Assembly (NCBI GenBank): GCA_020723345.1
Contig: DYJA01000040.1
Coordinates: forward strand, 1-54,502
DNA from: Candidatus Aquidulcis sp.
GTDB taxonomy: Bacteria; Chloroflexota; Anaerolineae; UBA4142
DNA: 54,502 nucleotides
Reading direction: 5' to 3'
Shown here: piece after piece, positions 10,495 to 20,600 of the stretch
Position numbering within the stretch: position 1 is the stretch's first letter
How the letters are laid out: every line of letters starts with the position of its first letter
Position numbers and translations under genes: made by a program
Notes under the pieces: generated by a model
The model's database searches: none
The model's input: the letters and a program-made list of their open reading frames with translations, nothing else
What the model was told of the DNA's origin: nothing

Positions 10495-10630
10495 TGTCAT
10501 TTCGAGCGGAGCGACCCTGGCATGACTGTGGCGCACTTCAGCCACAGCCACGTTCCCGCCAGGGCAAGGGGAAATCTCGCGCCCGCGTTGTCGAGATTTC
10601 TCGACGCAAAAATCGCATCTCGAAATGACC
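10495..10630. repeat. Palindromic intergenic repeat with GTCATTTCGAG ends
   Basis: GTCATTTCGAG at 10496-10506 and CTCGAAATGAC at 10619-10629 are exact inverted repeats; internal pairs such as GAAATCTCG and CGAGATTTC add further stems. It fills the divergent gap between yebC and the GT4 gene. Similar ends are seen in dispersed repeats of several phyla. No coding potential. Confidence 0.65.
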
Positions 10631-10683
10631 GTCCACGCAAATACGAATTTGCGCCATCGCCGCGCAATGCGTAAAATGGATCT

Positions 10684-11949
10684 ATGAATATCGCCATGCT
10701 CAGCGTTCACACCTGCCCGCTCGCCGCGCTCGGCGGCAAAGAGACCGGCGGGATGAACGTCTACGTCCGCGAACTTGCGCGCGAGTTGTCCGCGCGCGGG
10801 CATCGCGTCGACATCTATACGCGCTCGCAAGACCCGACCGTGCCGCACGAAGTCCCCGGGCTCGAAATCGGCGCGCGCGTCTTTCACGTACCCGCGGGAC
10901 CTGAAGCGCCGTACAACAAACACCGCCTTTTCGATTACTTGCCGGAATTCGTGCGCGGCGCGCGCGCGGAAGCAGAACACGAAAAGATCCGCTACGCCGT
11001 CTACCACGCGCACTATTGGCTCTCCGGCTGGGTCGCGCGCGAATTGCAGCGCACGCAGCCCGCGCCGATTATTCAAATGTTTCACACGCTCGGCGCGATG
11101 AAAAACCAGGTCGCGCTGGGACACGCCGACCGCGAAACCGAGCGCCGCATCGCCGTCGAAGGCGAGATCATGCGCTTTGCCGACCGCATCGTCGCCGCGA
11201 CACCGCGCGACCGGCAGCACATGCTCGATCTGTACGACGCGCCCGCCAACAAAATCTCGATTATTCCCGCCGGAGTTGATCTCAAACTATTTCATCCGCT
11301 CGATATTCAAGATACCAAACAATATTTCAAAGACGATCACACGGTTCTCTTCGTCGGGCGCATCGATCCGATCAAAGGGATCGACACCTGGTTCCGCGCG
11401 ATGAAACTCGTCGTCGAACAAGACCCCTCGCTGCGCGGACGCTTGTGCGTCTGTTTGATCGGCGGCGATTTGGACGAAGAGGAACCGGATGAAGAATTCG
11501 CGCGCTTGAATGCGTTGAAGGACGAATTGGGTATCGCCGACGTCGTGACGTTTTTGGGCAAGCGATCCCAGGAATCGCTCCCGTACTACTACGCGTCCGC
11601 CGATGTCATCGTGATGCCGTCGCGCTACGAATCGTTCGGCATGGTCGCGCTCGAAGCGATGGCATGTGGGACGCCGGTCGTCGCGTCCGATGTCGGCGGC
11701 TTGTCGTTCATCGTCCGCGACGGCGAAACCGGCTATCTCGTGCCGGAAGGGGACGCGCGCGCGATGGCGGATTGCTTGTATCGCCTACTGCACGATCCCG
11801 ATTTACGCGCGCGTTTAGGCAAGTGCGGCGTACAAGTTGCCCGCGAGTACGCGTGGACGCGCATCGCCGATCAGATCGAGGCGCTGTACTGCGAGGTGCT
11901 GGATAGGTGGGGAGATCGCCAAGCCGATTTGATTTTTGCCCCCAGTTAA
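10684..11949 (+). CDS. Glycosyltransferase family 4 (GT-B), MshA/sucrose-phosphate-synthase-like
   Basis: 421 residues. The N-terminal Rossmann domain has LGGKETGGMNVYVRELARELS, the acceptor-side loop typical of the MshA/sucrose synthase branch. The C-terminal domain has FVGRIDPIKGIDTW and the donor-binding EX7E motif, E316 (SRYESFG) to E324 (ALEAM). It probably retains anomeric configuration and uses a nucleotide sugar in the cytoplasm. The acceptor cannot be assigned: its neighbours (a Wzy-like polymerase/ligase and a WecA-like transferase) suggest surface glycan synthesis rather than mycothiol. No clear ribosome site precedes the ATG. It is 16 bp from the next gene and likely co-transcribed. 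Confidence 0.88.
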   Translation: MNIAMLSVHTCPLAALGGKETGGMNVYVRELARELSARGHRVDIYTRSQDPTVPHEVPGLEIGARVFHVPAGPEAPYNKHRLFDYLPEFVRGARAEAEHEKIRYAVYHAHYWLSGWVARELQRTQPAPIIQMFHTLGAMKNQVALGHADRETERRIAVEGEIMRFADRIVAATPRDRQHMLDLYDAPANKISIIPAGVDLKLFHPLDIQDTKQYFKDDHTVLFVGRIDPIKGIDTWFRAMKLVVEQDPSLRGRLCVCLIGGDLDEEEPDEEFARLNALKDELGIADVVTFLGKRSQESLPYYYASADVIVMPSRYESFGMVALEAMACGTPVVASDVGGLSFIVRDGETGYLVPEGDARAMADCLYRLLHDPDLRARLGKCGVQVAREYAWTRIADQIEALYCEVLDRWGDRQADLIFAPS

Positions 11950-11965
11950 GGTATGATGCGTCGCG

Positions 11966-14900
11966 ATGACAACTCGACTCTCGATCTACTGCGACAAATT
12001 ATTGGAAGCCGGATGGCTCGCCGCGCTCGTCGTCGCGCCGCTCTACTTTAACGTCTACTCCAGCCGCGTCTTTGAGCCGGACAAGGCGATGCTGATTCGC
12101 TCGCTCGCGCTCGTGATGGTCGGCGCGTGGCTCGTCAAGCAACTCGAAATGAGTTGGCGCGCCGCCGCGCAAAGTCAAGACCTGCGCCCGCCGGGGCGCG
12201 CGCCGCTTGGCGAAATCCTCCGCGGGCTGGTACGCGGCAATCCGTTCACGCTGCCGGTGCTCGCGATCATCATCACCTACATCATCGCGACGATCTTCTC
12301 CGTCATTCCGAGCGTCAGTCTGTGGGGATCGTACCAACGTTTGCAAGGAACGTACTCCACTTTTTCGTACATCGCGATTTCGGTGATCGCCGCGAGCGCG
12401 CTCCGCACGCGCGCGCAACTCGACCGCGCGGTCAACACGATCCTCGTCGTCAGTTTCCCGATCGCGTTTTACGGGCTCCTCCAACACTTTCGCCTCGATC
12501 CGCTGCCGTGGGGCGGCGACACCGTGGATCGCGTCGCCGCGAACATGGGCAATTCGATCTTCGTCGCGGCGTACTTGATCATGGCGATTCCGCTCGCCGT
12601 CGCGCGCTGGTTGGAAACGCTCGCGCGCGCGACGCAAAGCGCCGCGCCGCGCGTTCTGCCCGTCGCGTTCATCGCGCTGTTTCTCGTCGCGTTGACGGTC
12701 GTGTGGCTGATCGATTTCACGGCGGGCGCGGCGTTGGCATTCGCACTGCTCCTGGGCGCGAGCGTGTTCGCGTTGATCGCCAAAGCCAGTTTTCGCGACG
12801 CGCTCCTCACCGCGACGTACACCGTGCTGCTCGCGGTTCTATTCGTCGGCGTCTTTTTTACGCAGAGCCGCGGACCCTGGCTCGGTTTGGCGGGCGGCTT
12901 GTTCGCGTTCGTCGTGTTGTACGCGCTGACGCGCGGCGCGCGCCAAGTCGTACTGCTCGCGATTGGTTTGGCAATCGTCGCGAGCGCGTTCCTCGCGGTC
13001 TTCAATCTGCCGACCTCGCCGCTCGATCCGCTCAAGCAAGTGCCGTACGTCGGACGCCTCGGACGCATTTTCGAAACGGAATCCGGCACCGGCAAGGTGC
13101 GCGAATTGATCTGGGAAGGCGCGCTGCCGCTGTTCCTGCCGCACCCACCGATTTGGGCGCCGACGACCGGCGACGATCCGTTCAACGTCATTCGTCCGCT
13201 CGTCGGATACGGTCCCGAAGCGATGTACGTCGCGTTCAATCCATTTTATCCGCCCGACCTCGCGCACTATGAATCGCGCAACGCGTCGCCGGACCGCGCG
13301 CACAACGAAACCTGGGACGCGCTCGTGATGACCGGCTTGTTGGGGTTTGGCGCGTACCTGTTGCTCTTCATTTCGGTAGTCTATTTTGGATTAAAGTGGC
13401 TGGGGTTCATCCGTTCGCCGGGCGAGCGGAACGCGTTCATCGCGTTGTGGCTGACCGGCGGCTTTGTGTCGGCGATCATCTTCGGCGTGTGGCGCGGGTG
13501 GAGTTATTTCGGCGTCGCGCTGCCGTTCGGCATGATCGTCGGCTTTTTCATTTTCTTGATCGCCGACGCGATCCGGCACTATGGCTCCGACTTGTCGCTC
13601 GACCCGGCGCGCGGGCTGTGGCTCAGCGCGTTGATCGCCGCGCTGATCGCGCACTTTATCGAAATCCACTTTGGGATCGCGATTGTCGCGACGCGCACGT
13701 ACTTTTGGTTCTTCATCGCGCTGCTCGTGATCCTGGGTATGAACAAATTGATCGAACCGGTCGCGCTGGGGGCAGTGAAAAGTGAACCGTCAACAGTGAA
13801 CAGCCAACCGGCGGCACGCGCGGAACCCGCGCTACGGCGCAAACATCGCCGGCGCGGGACCGAGATCACGCGTGCGCGCGCGAAACAGATCGAAGTTTCG
13901 CCGGTGCCGGTCGTCGCGTGGACGGCGGTGACGACGTTGATCGGCGTGACGCTCGCGTTCGAATTCATCACGAATCAAATCGGCACGCCCAACGCGCTGG
14001 AACTCGTCAACGCCGCGCTCTTTACCAAAGGGGGCGAACCGTCGTACGGCGTCTTTCTGCTTTTTGCGTTGACGTGGCTCGTCGCCGGCATCGTCGGCTT
14101 GGGCGAAGAGTACTCGCCGCGCGCGTCGCGCGACGTGCTGGGGTACGAAATCGCCTTGTTCGTCGTGCTCGCGTTTACCGCGTGGCTGTGGTTCGTCTTG
14201 CTGCAAACGCGTTGGATCACGCAAGCCGGCGATCTCACTCCCTCGCTGATCAATCTGCTGGGATTTTATTACATCGCGCTCTTTGTTTTCGTCGCCGTCG
14301 TCGCGTTCGGGTTGTGGTTCGACGAAACGCCGCGCCCGATTGCTTGGCTGCACGCGTCGCCCAATCTTCTCGTCACGCCGATTCTGTTGATCGCGCTGCC
14401 GGCGCTGATTTATCTGACGAACTATTCCGCCGTCGCCGCCGACATTTGGTACAAAGCCGGTCTCAATTTCGACGGTACCGGCGCGTGGGACAAAAGCATC
14501 GACGCGTATCAGCGCGCGTTCACGCTGCAACCGACGCAGGATTTTTACGCGCTCTTCCTGGGACGCGCCGACCTAGAAGCCAGCCGCGCGACGACGGATG
14601 CCGCCAAACGTTCCGCCTACGTTGCGGCGAGCGAAAAGATTTTGCAAACCGCGCAGCGTCTCAATCCGCTCAACACCGATCACACCGCGAACCTCGCGCG
14701 CTTGAATCGCATCGTCGCCGGATTCACCACCGACCCAGCCGAAAAAGCCGCGCGCCTGCAAAAGTCGTCCGACTATTACAAAGCCGCGACGCGCCTCAGT
14801 CCGTACACCGCGTATTTGTACAACGAATGGAGCCAAACGTACATCCAAGCCGGCGATTTGGACAGCGCGCGCGCCGCGCTCGAAAAATCGCTGACGCTCG

Positions 14901-15799
14901 ACAATCGGTACGCGCAGACGTACTCTTTGCTCGGCGAGTTTTACCGGAGTCGGGGAGATCACACGCGCGCGGCGGAATATTATCTGGAAGCCCTTGCGAT
15001 CGATCCGGGCGCGCTGACGGAGCCGGACGGCTCTCCGGCGGCAGGCGCGCTGAGCGCGCTCGCGTCGTCCGAGTACCTCACCCGCGCGTTGGACCTTTTG
15101 CGCGCGGCGAGCGAACAAAATCCCAAAGCCATTTTTCCGCACTCGGTGCGTGCGGATTTGTTCAAGCGCGCCAATCAACTCGATCTCGCGCGGCGCGAGT
15201 TGGAACAAGCCGTCGAAATCGCGCCGACGGATTTCATGGTGAACCTCGCGCTCGTCAATTTTTTATCCGAGTCGGGACAAATCGACGCGGCAGTTCCGGC
15301 GATGGCACGCTTGATGAACTTGCTCTCGCCGCAGCGCACGCCGGACTATCAACGCTTTCAAGATTTCTACGGGCAACTGCAAAATCTTCAAAAGCAAATT
15401 GACGCCGTCCGCAAATCGCCGAACGATGCGAACGCGCGGCGCGCGCTCGCGCAAACGTGGAAGGCGCGCGGGCAGCCGCAAATCGCGCTGCCGGAGTATC
15501 AGGCGCTCGCGCGTCTCGCGCCGAACGATTACGACGCGCAGAAAAACGTCGCGCTCTTGAGTTTGCAGACGAACCGGCTGGAGGACGCGCAGCGCGCGCT
15601 CGTCAGCGCCGCCGCGCTCGCGCCGGAGAACGAAAAGCCGCTGTGGCAGAACATCCAGGTCGCGCTGAACGCGCAAAAAGCGAACCAGCCCGATCAGGCG
15701 TTAAAAGCCGCGCAAGCCGCACTCGCGCTCGCGCCGGACGCGGACAAGCCCGCGCTGCAGGTGTGGGTGAACGCGCTGCAAGTACCGGGCAGCAAATAG
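11966..15799 (+). CDS. O-antigen ligase/polymerase (Wzy_C) fused to C-terminal TPR array
   Basis: 1277 residues, much longer than a stand-alone ligase (~400-450). About twelve membrane helices occupy residues ~10-510, with the ligase-type loop motifs TQSRGPWLGLAGG and RNASPDRAHNETWDALVMTG. A charged cytoplasmic loop (~600-650) contains a short word-like repeat encoding VKSEPSTVNSQPA. Further helices run to ~820. Residues ~830-1270 are soluble tetratricopeptide repeats (for example NGTGAWDKSIDAYQRAF-like units and NLALVNFLSESGQIDAAVP). Such proteins transfer or polymerise lipid-linked glycans outside the membrane, and the TPRs probably bind partners. It sits between a GT4 gene and a WecA-like gene. 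Confidence 0.85.
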   Translation: MTTRLSIYCDKLLEAGWLAALVVAPLYFNVYSSRVFEPDKAMLIRSLALVMVGAWLVKQLEMSWRAAAQSQDLRPPGRAPLGEILRGLVRGNPFTLPVLAIIITYIIATIFSVIPSVSLWGSYQRLQGTYSTFSYIAISVIAASALRTRAQLDRAVNTILVVSFPIAFYGLLQHFRLDPLPWGGDTVDRVAANMGNSIFVAAYLIMAIPLAVARWLETLARATQSAAPRVLPVAFIALFLVALTVVWLIDFTAGAALAFALLLGASVFALIAKASFRDALLTATYTVLLAVLFVGVFFTQSRGPWLGLAGGLFAFVVLYALTRGARQVVLLAIGLAIVASAFLAVFNLPTSPLDPLKQVPYVGRLGRIFETESGTGKVRELIWEGALPLFLPHPPIWAPTTGDDPFNVIRPLVGYGPEAMYVAFNPFYPPDLAHYESRNASPDRAHNETWDALVMTGLLGFGAYLLLFISVVYFGLKWLGFIRSPGERNAFIALWLTGGFVSAIIFGVWRGWSYFGVALPFGMIVGFFIFLIADAIRHYGSDLSLDPARGLWLSALIAALIAHFIEIHFGIAIVATRTYFWFFIALLVILGMNKLIEPVALGAVKSEPSTVNSQPAARAEPALRRKHRRRGTEITRARAKQIEVSPVPVVAWTAVTTLIGVTLAFEFITNQIGTPNALELVNAALFTKGGEPSYGVFLLFALTWLVAGIVGLGEEYSPRASRDVLGYEIALFVVLAFTAWLWFVLLQTRWITQAGDLTPSLINLLGFYYIALFVFVAVVAFGLWFDETPRPIAWLHASPNLLVTPILLIALPALIYLTNYSAVAADIWYKAGLNFDGTGAWDKSIDAYQRAFTLQPTQDFYALFLGRADLEASRATTDAAKRSAYVAASEKILQTAQRLNPLNTDHTANLARLNRIVAGFTTDPAEKAARLQKSSDYYKAATRLSPYTAYLYNEWSQTYIQAGDLDSARAALEKSLTLDNRYAQTYSLLGEFYRSRGDHTRAAEYYLEALAIDPGALTEPDGSPAAGALSALASSEYLTRALDLLRAASEQNPKAIFPHSVRADLFKRANQLDLARRELEQAVEIAPTDFMVNLALVNFLSESGQIDAAVPAMARLMNLLSPQRTPDYQRFQDFYGQLQNLQKQIDAVRKSPNDANARRALAQTWKARGQPQIALPEYQALARLAPNDYDAQKNVALLSLQTNRLEDAQRALVSAAALAPENEKPLWQNIQVALNAQKANQPDQALKAAQAALALAPDADKPALQVWVNALQVPGSK
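13773..13808. repeat. In-frame word-like repeat (GTGAA/CAGTGAACAG)
   Basis: Imperfect copies of GTGAA and ACAGTGAACAG lie inside the Wzy/TPR gene and are read in frame as a loop between membrane segments. The same word occurs at 45282-45317. Confidence 0.5.
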
Positions 15800-15805
15800 A
15801 TTTTC

Positions 15806-15850
15806 ACGCAACACGTTCGGTCAAGCGTGTTGCGTGTTGCGTGTTGCGTA
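15806..15850. repeat. Word-like repeat (CGTGTTG)
   Basis: ACGCAACACG at 15806-15815 pairs exactly with CGTGTTGCGT at 15826-15835, and GCGTGTT then continues as a three-copy tandem to about 15848. It fills the gap between two glycan genes. The same word reappears at 37530-37592 inside another glycosyltransferase gene. Confidence 0.65.
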
Positions 15851-15853
15851 GAC

Positions 15854-16846
15854 ATGTCCACTTTGATATTGATCTTCGCCGCCGCGCTCGTGTTCGCGGT
15901 GGGCGTGACGCCGCTCGCACGTGTGCTCGCGCTGCGCGCGGGCTTTATCGACGAGCCAAGTGCGCGCAAAATCCACGCGTCGCCGATTCCGCGCCTGGGC
16001 GGCGTCGCGATGTACGGCGCGTTCGTGCTCGCGCTGATTTTATTCGCCGATCGCTTTTACGTGCCGCAGATGATCGGCATCGTCGTCGGCGCGACCTGGG
16101 TTTCGTTCCTGGGGCTGTGGGATGATCGCGTCGGACTGCACGCGGGCTTGAAACTGATCGGGCAAATCGGCGGCGCGCTGATTCTCGTCCTGACGGGCGT
16201 AAGCGTGGAACTCGTTCCGTTTCCGCTCGTCAACATTGCGATTACGGTGCTGTGGGTTGTCGGCATCACGAACGCGATGAACTTGCTCGACAACATGGAC
16301 GGCTTGTCCGGCGGCGTCGCGGCAATCACCGCGGCGTTCTTCTTGCTGATCGCCGCGCTGAACGGGCAATATCTGGTTGGCAGTCTCAGCGCGGCATTAC
16401 TCGGCGCGTCGGTCGGCTTTTTGATTTACAATTTCAATCCCGCGCGAATTTTCATGGGCGACGCGGGGAGTTTGTTCATCGGCTTTATGCTCGCCGCCGT
16501 CGGGATCAAACTGCGTTTTCTCAATCTGCCGGTGACCGCGACCTGGTTCATTCCGATCCTCGTGCTCGGCTTGCCGATTTTCGACACGACGCTCGTTTTC
16601 ATTTCGCGCTTGCGGCGCGGCTTGAATCCGCTAACGCATCCCGGCACCGATCACACTTCGCATCGACTCGTCGCGCGCGGACTGACGCGACGCGAAGCCG
16701 TGCTGACGTTGTACCTCGTTTCCGGCGCGCTCGGCGTTGCCGCGCTGTTTTGCGCGCAGGGAAGCATCACCGCGAATTATTTGGTGCTCGCGATGATCGC
16801 GGCGACCGGACTGGTCGCGCTGTACGAGTTGGAGTTTAGAAAATGA
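15854..16846 (+). CDS. Undecaprenyl-phosphate GlcNAc-1-phosphate transferase-like protein (MraY/WecA family)
   Basis: 330 residues with about ten membrane helices. Catalytic motifs are present: D90/D91 in [26 protein letters not shown], and GDAGS at 203-207 ([15 protein letters not shown]). The cytoplasmic His-containing loop near the end ([15 protein letters not shown]) is of the WecA/TagO type rather than MraY. It would transfer a sugar-1-phosphate to undecaprenyl phosphate, starting a lipid-linked glycan. The ATG at 15854 is chosen; an in-frame GTG at 15827 lies inside the word-like repeat. With the upstream genes it forms a surface-polysaccharide cluster. Confidence 0.92.
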   Translation: MSTLILIFAAALVFAVGVTPLARVLALRAGFIDEPSARKIHASPIPRLGGVAMYGAFVLALILFADRFYVPQMIGIVVGATWVSFLGLWDDRVGLHAGLKLIGQIGGALILVLTGVSVELVPFPLVNIAITVLWVVGITNAMNLLDNMDGLSGGVAAITAAFFLLIAALNGQYLVGSLSAALLGASVGFLIYNFNPARIFMGDAGSLFIGFMLAAVGIKLRFLNLPVTATWFIPILVLGLPIFDTTLVFISRLRRGLNPLTHPGTDHTSHRLVARGLTRREAVLTLYLVSGALGVAALFCAQGSITANYLVLAMIAATGLVALYELEFRK

Positions 16847-16868
16847 CGCGCGCCTTTTCAATGCGTGA

Positions 16869-16897
16869 TAGACTATCGCTGTACTTTGGTGTATAAT
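16869..16897 (+). promoter_or_regulatory. Promoter of the DUF433/DUF5615 module
   Basis: TATAAT at 16892-16897 and TAGACT at 16869-16874 are separated by 17 bp. The DUF433 ATG follows at 16933 with a GAGG site between. Confidence 0.55.
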
Positions 16898-16932
16898 CGC
16901 TTCGCAAGATTGAGGGCGAGGAGGTGTTCGAA

Positions 16933-17262
16933 ATGGGAAATGGAAAAACATTGAAATTCAAGAGAAAGAATACCTTAAAGTCTCGAAATGATGGCAAGGC
17001 ACGCTTTGTGGGGCGCTATGTCGTCACCGATCCTGACATTTGTCACGGCAAGCCAACTTTTCGCGGTACGCGGATCATGGTCGTCCACGTGTTAGAACAA
17101 GTTGCCGAGGGAATGTCGTGGGACGCGATCGTCCGAGAATGGCGCGGCAGTATCGGCAAAGAAGCCATTGCGGAGGCGGTTCGTTTGTCCGCCCAGGCAT
17201 TTCTCGAACACGCGCAAGAGTACACCGCGCCCGAATACACTTTGCAGCGAGTCGCCGCGTGA
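16933..17262 (+). CDS. DUF433 antitoxin (VapB45-like)
   Basis: 109 residues. The family signature is complete: VTDPDICHGKPTFRGTRIMV, then VLEQVAEGMSWDAIVREW and IAEAVRLSAQAF. DUF433 proteins are winged-helix antitoxins paired with DUF5615 PIN-like toxins. The ATG at 16933 is preferred to an in-frame GTG at 16924 because GAGG (16921-16924) sits at suitable distance. The N-terminus is basic and longer than usual. The stop overlaps the toxin start (GTGA). Confidence 0.9.
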   Translation: MGNGKTLKFKRKNTLKSRNDGKARFVGRYVVTDPDICHGKPTFRGTRIMVVHVLEQVAEGMSWDAIVREWRGSIGKEAIAEAVRLSAQAFLEHAQEYTAPEYTLQRVAA

Positions 17263-17651
17263 ATATTCTCGACGAGCAAGTTCCAGATAATCAACGCCAA
17301 CTTTTGCTGAGTTGGCGCGTGCGGGTCCGCCAAATGGGACACGATGTAGGACGGAAGGGGATGAAAGATTATCACATCATCCCCTTTTTGCTACAACATC
17401 GCCGCGTCACCTTTTTTACGCTTGATGCCGATTTCTTCAAACACGGTTTGTGCCACGCGGAATACTGTCTCGTCTCCATGGATGTCCGAAAGCAAGAAGC
17501 CGCCGAGTACGCGCGCCGCGTGTTGCGTCACGCTGAATTTGATACAGTTGCCAAACGCATGGGCAAAGTTATCCGTGTCTCCCCGATGGGAATTGCCGTG
17601 TGGCAACTTTACGCTGAACGAGAAGCGTATTACGACTGGGCAGACGAATGA
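17259..17651 (+). CDS. DUF5615 PIN-like toxin (VapC45-like)
   Basis: 130 residues starting at a GTG that overlaps the antitoxin stop by 4 bp. It begins NILDEQVPDNQRQLL, carrying the first PIN-like acidic residue, and has FFTLDADFFKHGLC in the middle. The C-terminus departs from short DUF5615 members with MGKVIRVSPMGIAVWQLY. RNase activity is expected from the family and not shown. Its own stop overlaps the start of the large GH2-like gene by 4 bp (ATGA), so a toxin and a glycosidase are translationally coupled, which is odd. Confidence 0.83.
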   Translation: MNILDEQVPDNQRQLLLSWRVRVRQMGHDVGRKGMKDYHIIPFLLQHRRVTFFTLDADFFKHGLCHAEYCLVSMDVRKQEAAEYARRVLRHAEFDTVAKRMGKVIRVSPMGIAVWQLYAEREAYYDWADE

Positions 17652-20600
17652 TGAAATTTTTTTCCTCTCCTCTCGCGTTCCTCCTCCTTTTCATTCTCGC
17701 CGCGTGTACCGCCGCGCCAACCGCCACGCCCACGCGCGTCGCGCCCACCGCGACCGTGCCCGCGCCACCGCGCGCGCCCGCAACTGCGACGCCTGCGGTA
17801 AAACCGTGGGACACGCGCCAAGAAATTTCACTCGATGGCAAGTGGGAATACACTGAGGTGAAATCGCTGGACGACGCGCTGCCGACGAGCGGCTGGCAAT
17901 CGTTCAACGTCCCTGGACTGCTCGGCGATTTCGATTACGAGCGCGCGTGGTTTCGCCGCAAGTTCACCGCGCCCGAAAATTGGCGCGGGCAAAAATTGTT
18001 TCTGCATTTCGGCGGCGTGAAATTCAACAGCCGCGTTCTCGTCAACGGCAAAAGCGTTGGCGGCGCGTTCAACGGCTACGACGCGTTCGACGTGGACATT
18101 TCCGACGCGGTGCGTTTCGGCGCGGAGAACGAACTCGTCGTCGGCGCGCACGATTGGACGGGCATTTTCAGCGCGGGCGCGCAAATTGATTTCCCGGCTG
18201 GCATCGACGGCAACGCGCTGCGCGGGGTTCCGCGCGACCGCATCCTCGCGCCGATTGGCGGACAATTCACGCTGTACGGAATCTGGGACAGCGTAACGCT
18301 GCGCGTCGTGCCGCCGGTGTACATCGAAAATATATTCGCGCGACCGCTTGTTTCGCAAAATCGTTTGGAAGTGGACGTGACGATCACGAACGCGAGCGCG
18401 CAAGCGTTCGCGGGTTCGCTCAACGCGCGCATCTTCAAATGGGACGGCGCGGCGCGCGACGATTCAGGGCAGTGGTCGCTGCAAGGCAACGCGCTCGCGA
18501 ATTTCGCGCCAAGCGACGTGAACATCGCGGCGGGCAAAACGATGACGACGACGCTGCGCCTCGACACGCTGCGCGCGCCGCTCGAAACCTGGTCGCCGCG
18601 CTCTGCGGCGCCGCGCTTGTACATCCTCGAAGTCGGCTTCAGCGCGGGCGACGCGGTGCGCGAGCGCATCGGCTATCGCGAATTTACGACGCGCAACGGC
18701 GATTTCTATCTCAACGGAAATAAAGTCCATCTCCTCGCGACATCGTACTGGCCCCCCACGCAGGAAATCGATCGCGAGTACGTCGCGACCGAACTCAACG
18801 CGATTCGCGCGATGAACGCGGTCGCGTTTCGCACGCACACGCAGCCGTGGCGGCGCGTGTGGTACGAAATCGCAGACGAAGTCGGCGTGATGATGATTCC
18901 CGAAGGCGCGGTGTGGAACGACGACATGGTGTATCGCGTCGACGATCAGAAATTCTGGGACAATTACGCCGCGCATCTGCGCGCGATGGTGCGCGACCTT
19001 CGCAATCATCCCTCCGTCGTGATGTGGTCGCTCGAAAACGAACTGTACGGTTCGCGCGCGAAAGAAGGATCGCGTTCGGAAACCGAACTTGCGAAACTGG
19101 GCGCGCTCGTCAAGCGCGAAGACCCGACGCGTCCGATCACGTACGAATCGGATGGCGATCCCGGCGGCGCAACCGACGTCATCGGCATTCATTATCCGAA
19201 CGAGTTTCCCGACAAACGTTTGTGGCCCCCCGACGCGTATTGGCTCGACACCGCGCGGCGCGTGTGGGGCGGCGGCGGAATGTTTTGGAACGACGCGACG
19301 TTTTTGTGGAAGCATAACAAGCCGCTTTACATCGGCGAATATTTGTGGATCCCGTCCGACAGTCCCGCCGCGAACACCTTGTTCTTCGGCGACGACGCGT
19401 ACCGCGATTACCGCACGTACCGCGCGGAAGCAAAGGCGCTCGCGTGGCGAATGCAAATGCTCGCGTACCGCACGTTCGACGTGAGCGGTCATTCGCCGTG
19501 GACGGTTCACGAAGAAGGTCCGATGGACGGGCGCAATCCAACCTGGGTCGCGCAGCAAGATTTATACCGTCCGCTTGCCGCGTTCACGCGCCAGATGGAC
19601 ACGCGGTTTTACGCCGGCGAAACGATTACGCGCACCGTCGAATTGTTCAACGACACGATGAACGATTTGCCGCAAGTCGCGTTTCGCTGGACACTGCTCG
19701 ACAGCGGAGTTAAAATCGTAGACGGCGGCGAAACGCTCGCGCTGACCAGCGGCGACCATCAATCGCGCGAAATCAAAATCGCGCTGCCGAACGTCGCGGC
19801 GCGTCAGTCATTCATTCTGCGCTTGACGATGAACGTCGGCAGCGACGAACGATTCCGCGATGATCTCGCGCTGGAAGTTTTTCCGCGCGAGAAATGGTCG
19901 CCGCCCAGCGCGCCGCTCGCGCTTTTCGATCCGAAAGGAAATCTCGCGGCAAGTTTGACGCGCCAAGGCGTCGCGTTTCGCGCGCTCAAACAATTGCAAG
20001 ACTGGGACGCGCAAGGCGTTCTCGTCGTCGGATCGGACGCGCTGACAAAAACGACGACGGCGAACATTCCCGTCATCGGCGAAGCGCGGAGCGAAGATTG
20101 GCTTTCACAAAAGGTCGAACAAGGCGCGCGCGTCCTCGTCCTGGAACAAAACGCGAGCGCGTCCGATTGGCTGCCGGTGCGCTTGAGCAATCAAGCGTCC
20201 ACGTTCGCGTTCCCGCAAATCGCATCGCATCCGATTTTGCGCGGCATCACCGCGAACGATTTGCGCTGGTGGCGCGGCGACCACATCGTCAGCCGCAACG
20301 AGCCGTACCGTTTGCCGCTGGGTGGAATGAAACCGCTGATCGTCACCGGCAACGCGAACGGCATCGCGAACGCGCCATTGATCGAAGTGCAGCAAGGGCG
20401 CGGCGCGTGGCTGATTTGTCAATTGTTCGTCGCAACCAAATTCGATAGCGAGCCGATGGCGCGCGTGTTGTTCGAGCGGATGGTGAATTACCTGGCGGTT
20501 GAAACCGCAGCAACAAGTTCGCCAAGCCGACCTGCGTCGGCTGTACTCTATTTCGGCGACGCGTTGCCGGATCAACTCACGCGGCTTGGGATCGACGCGC

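Noticed and set aside
10684-11949. Mycothiol synthesis gene mshA
   Set aside because: The protein resembles this branch, but other mycothiol genes are absent and neighbours are glycan genes, so no gene symbol is given.
13918-15402. Long alternative open frame inside the Wzy/TPR gene
   Set aside because: Arg/Ala/His-rich composition without domains, no ribosome site, and the true frame has clear membrane helices and TPRs; it is a by-product of GC-rich codon usage.
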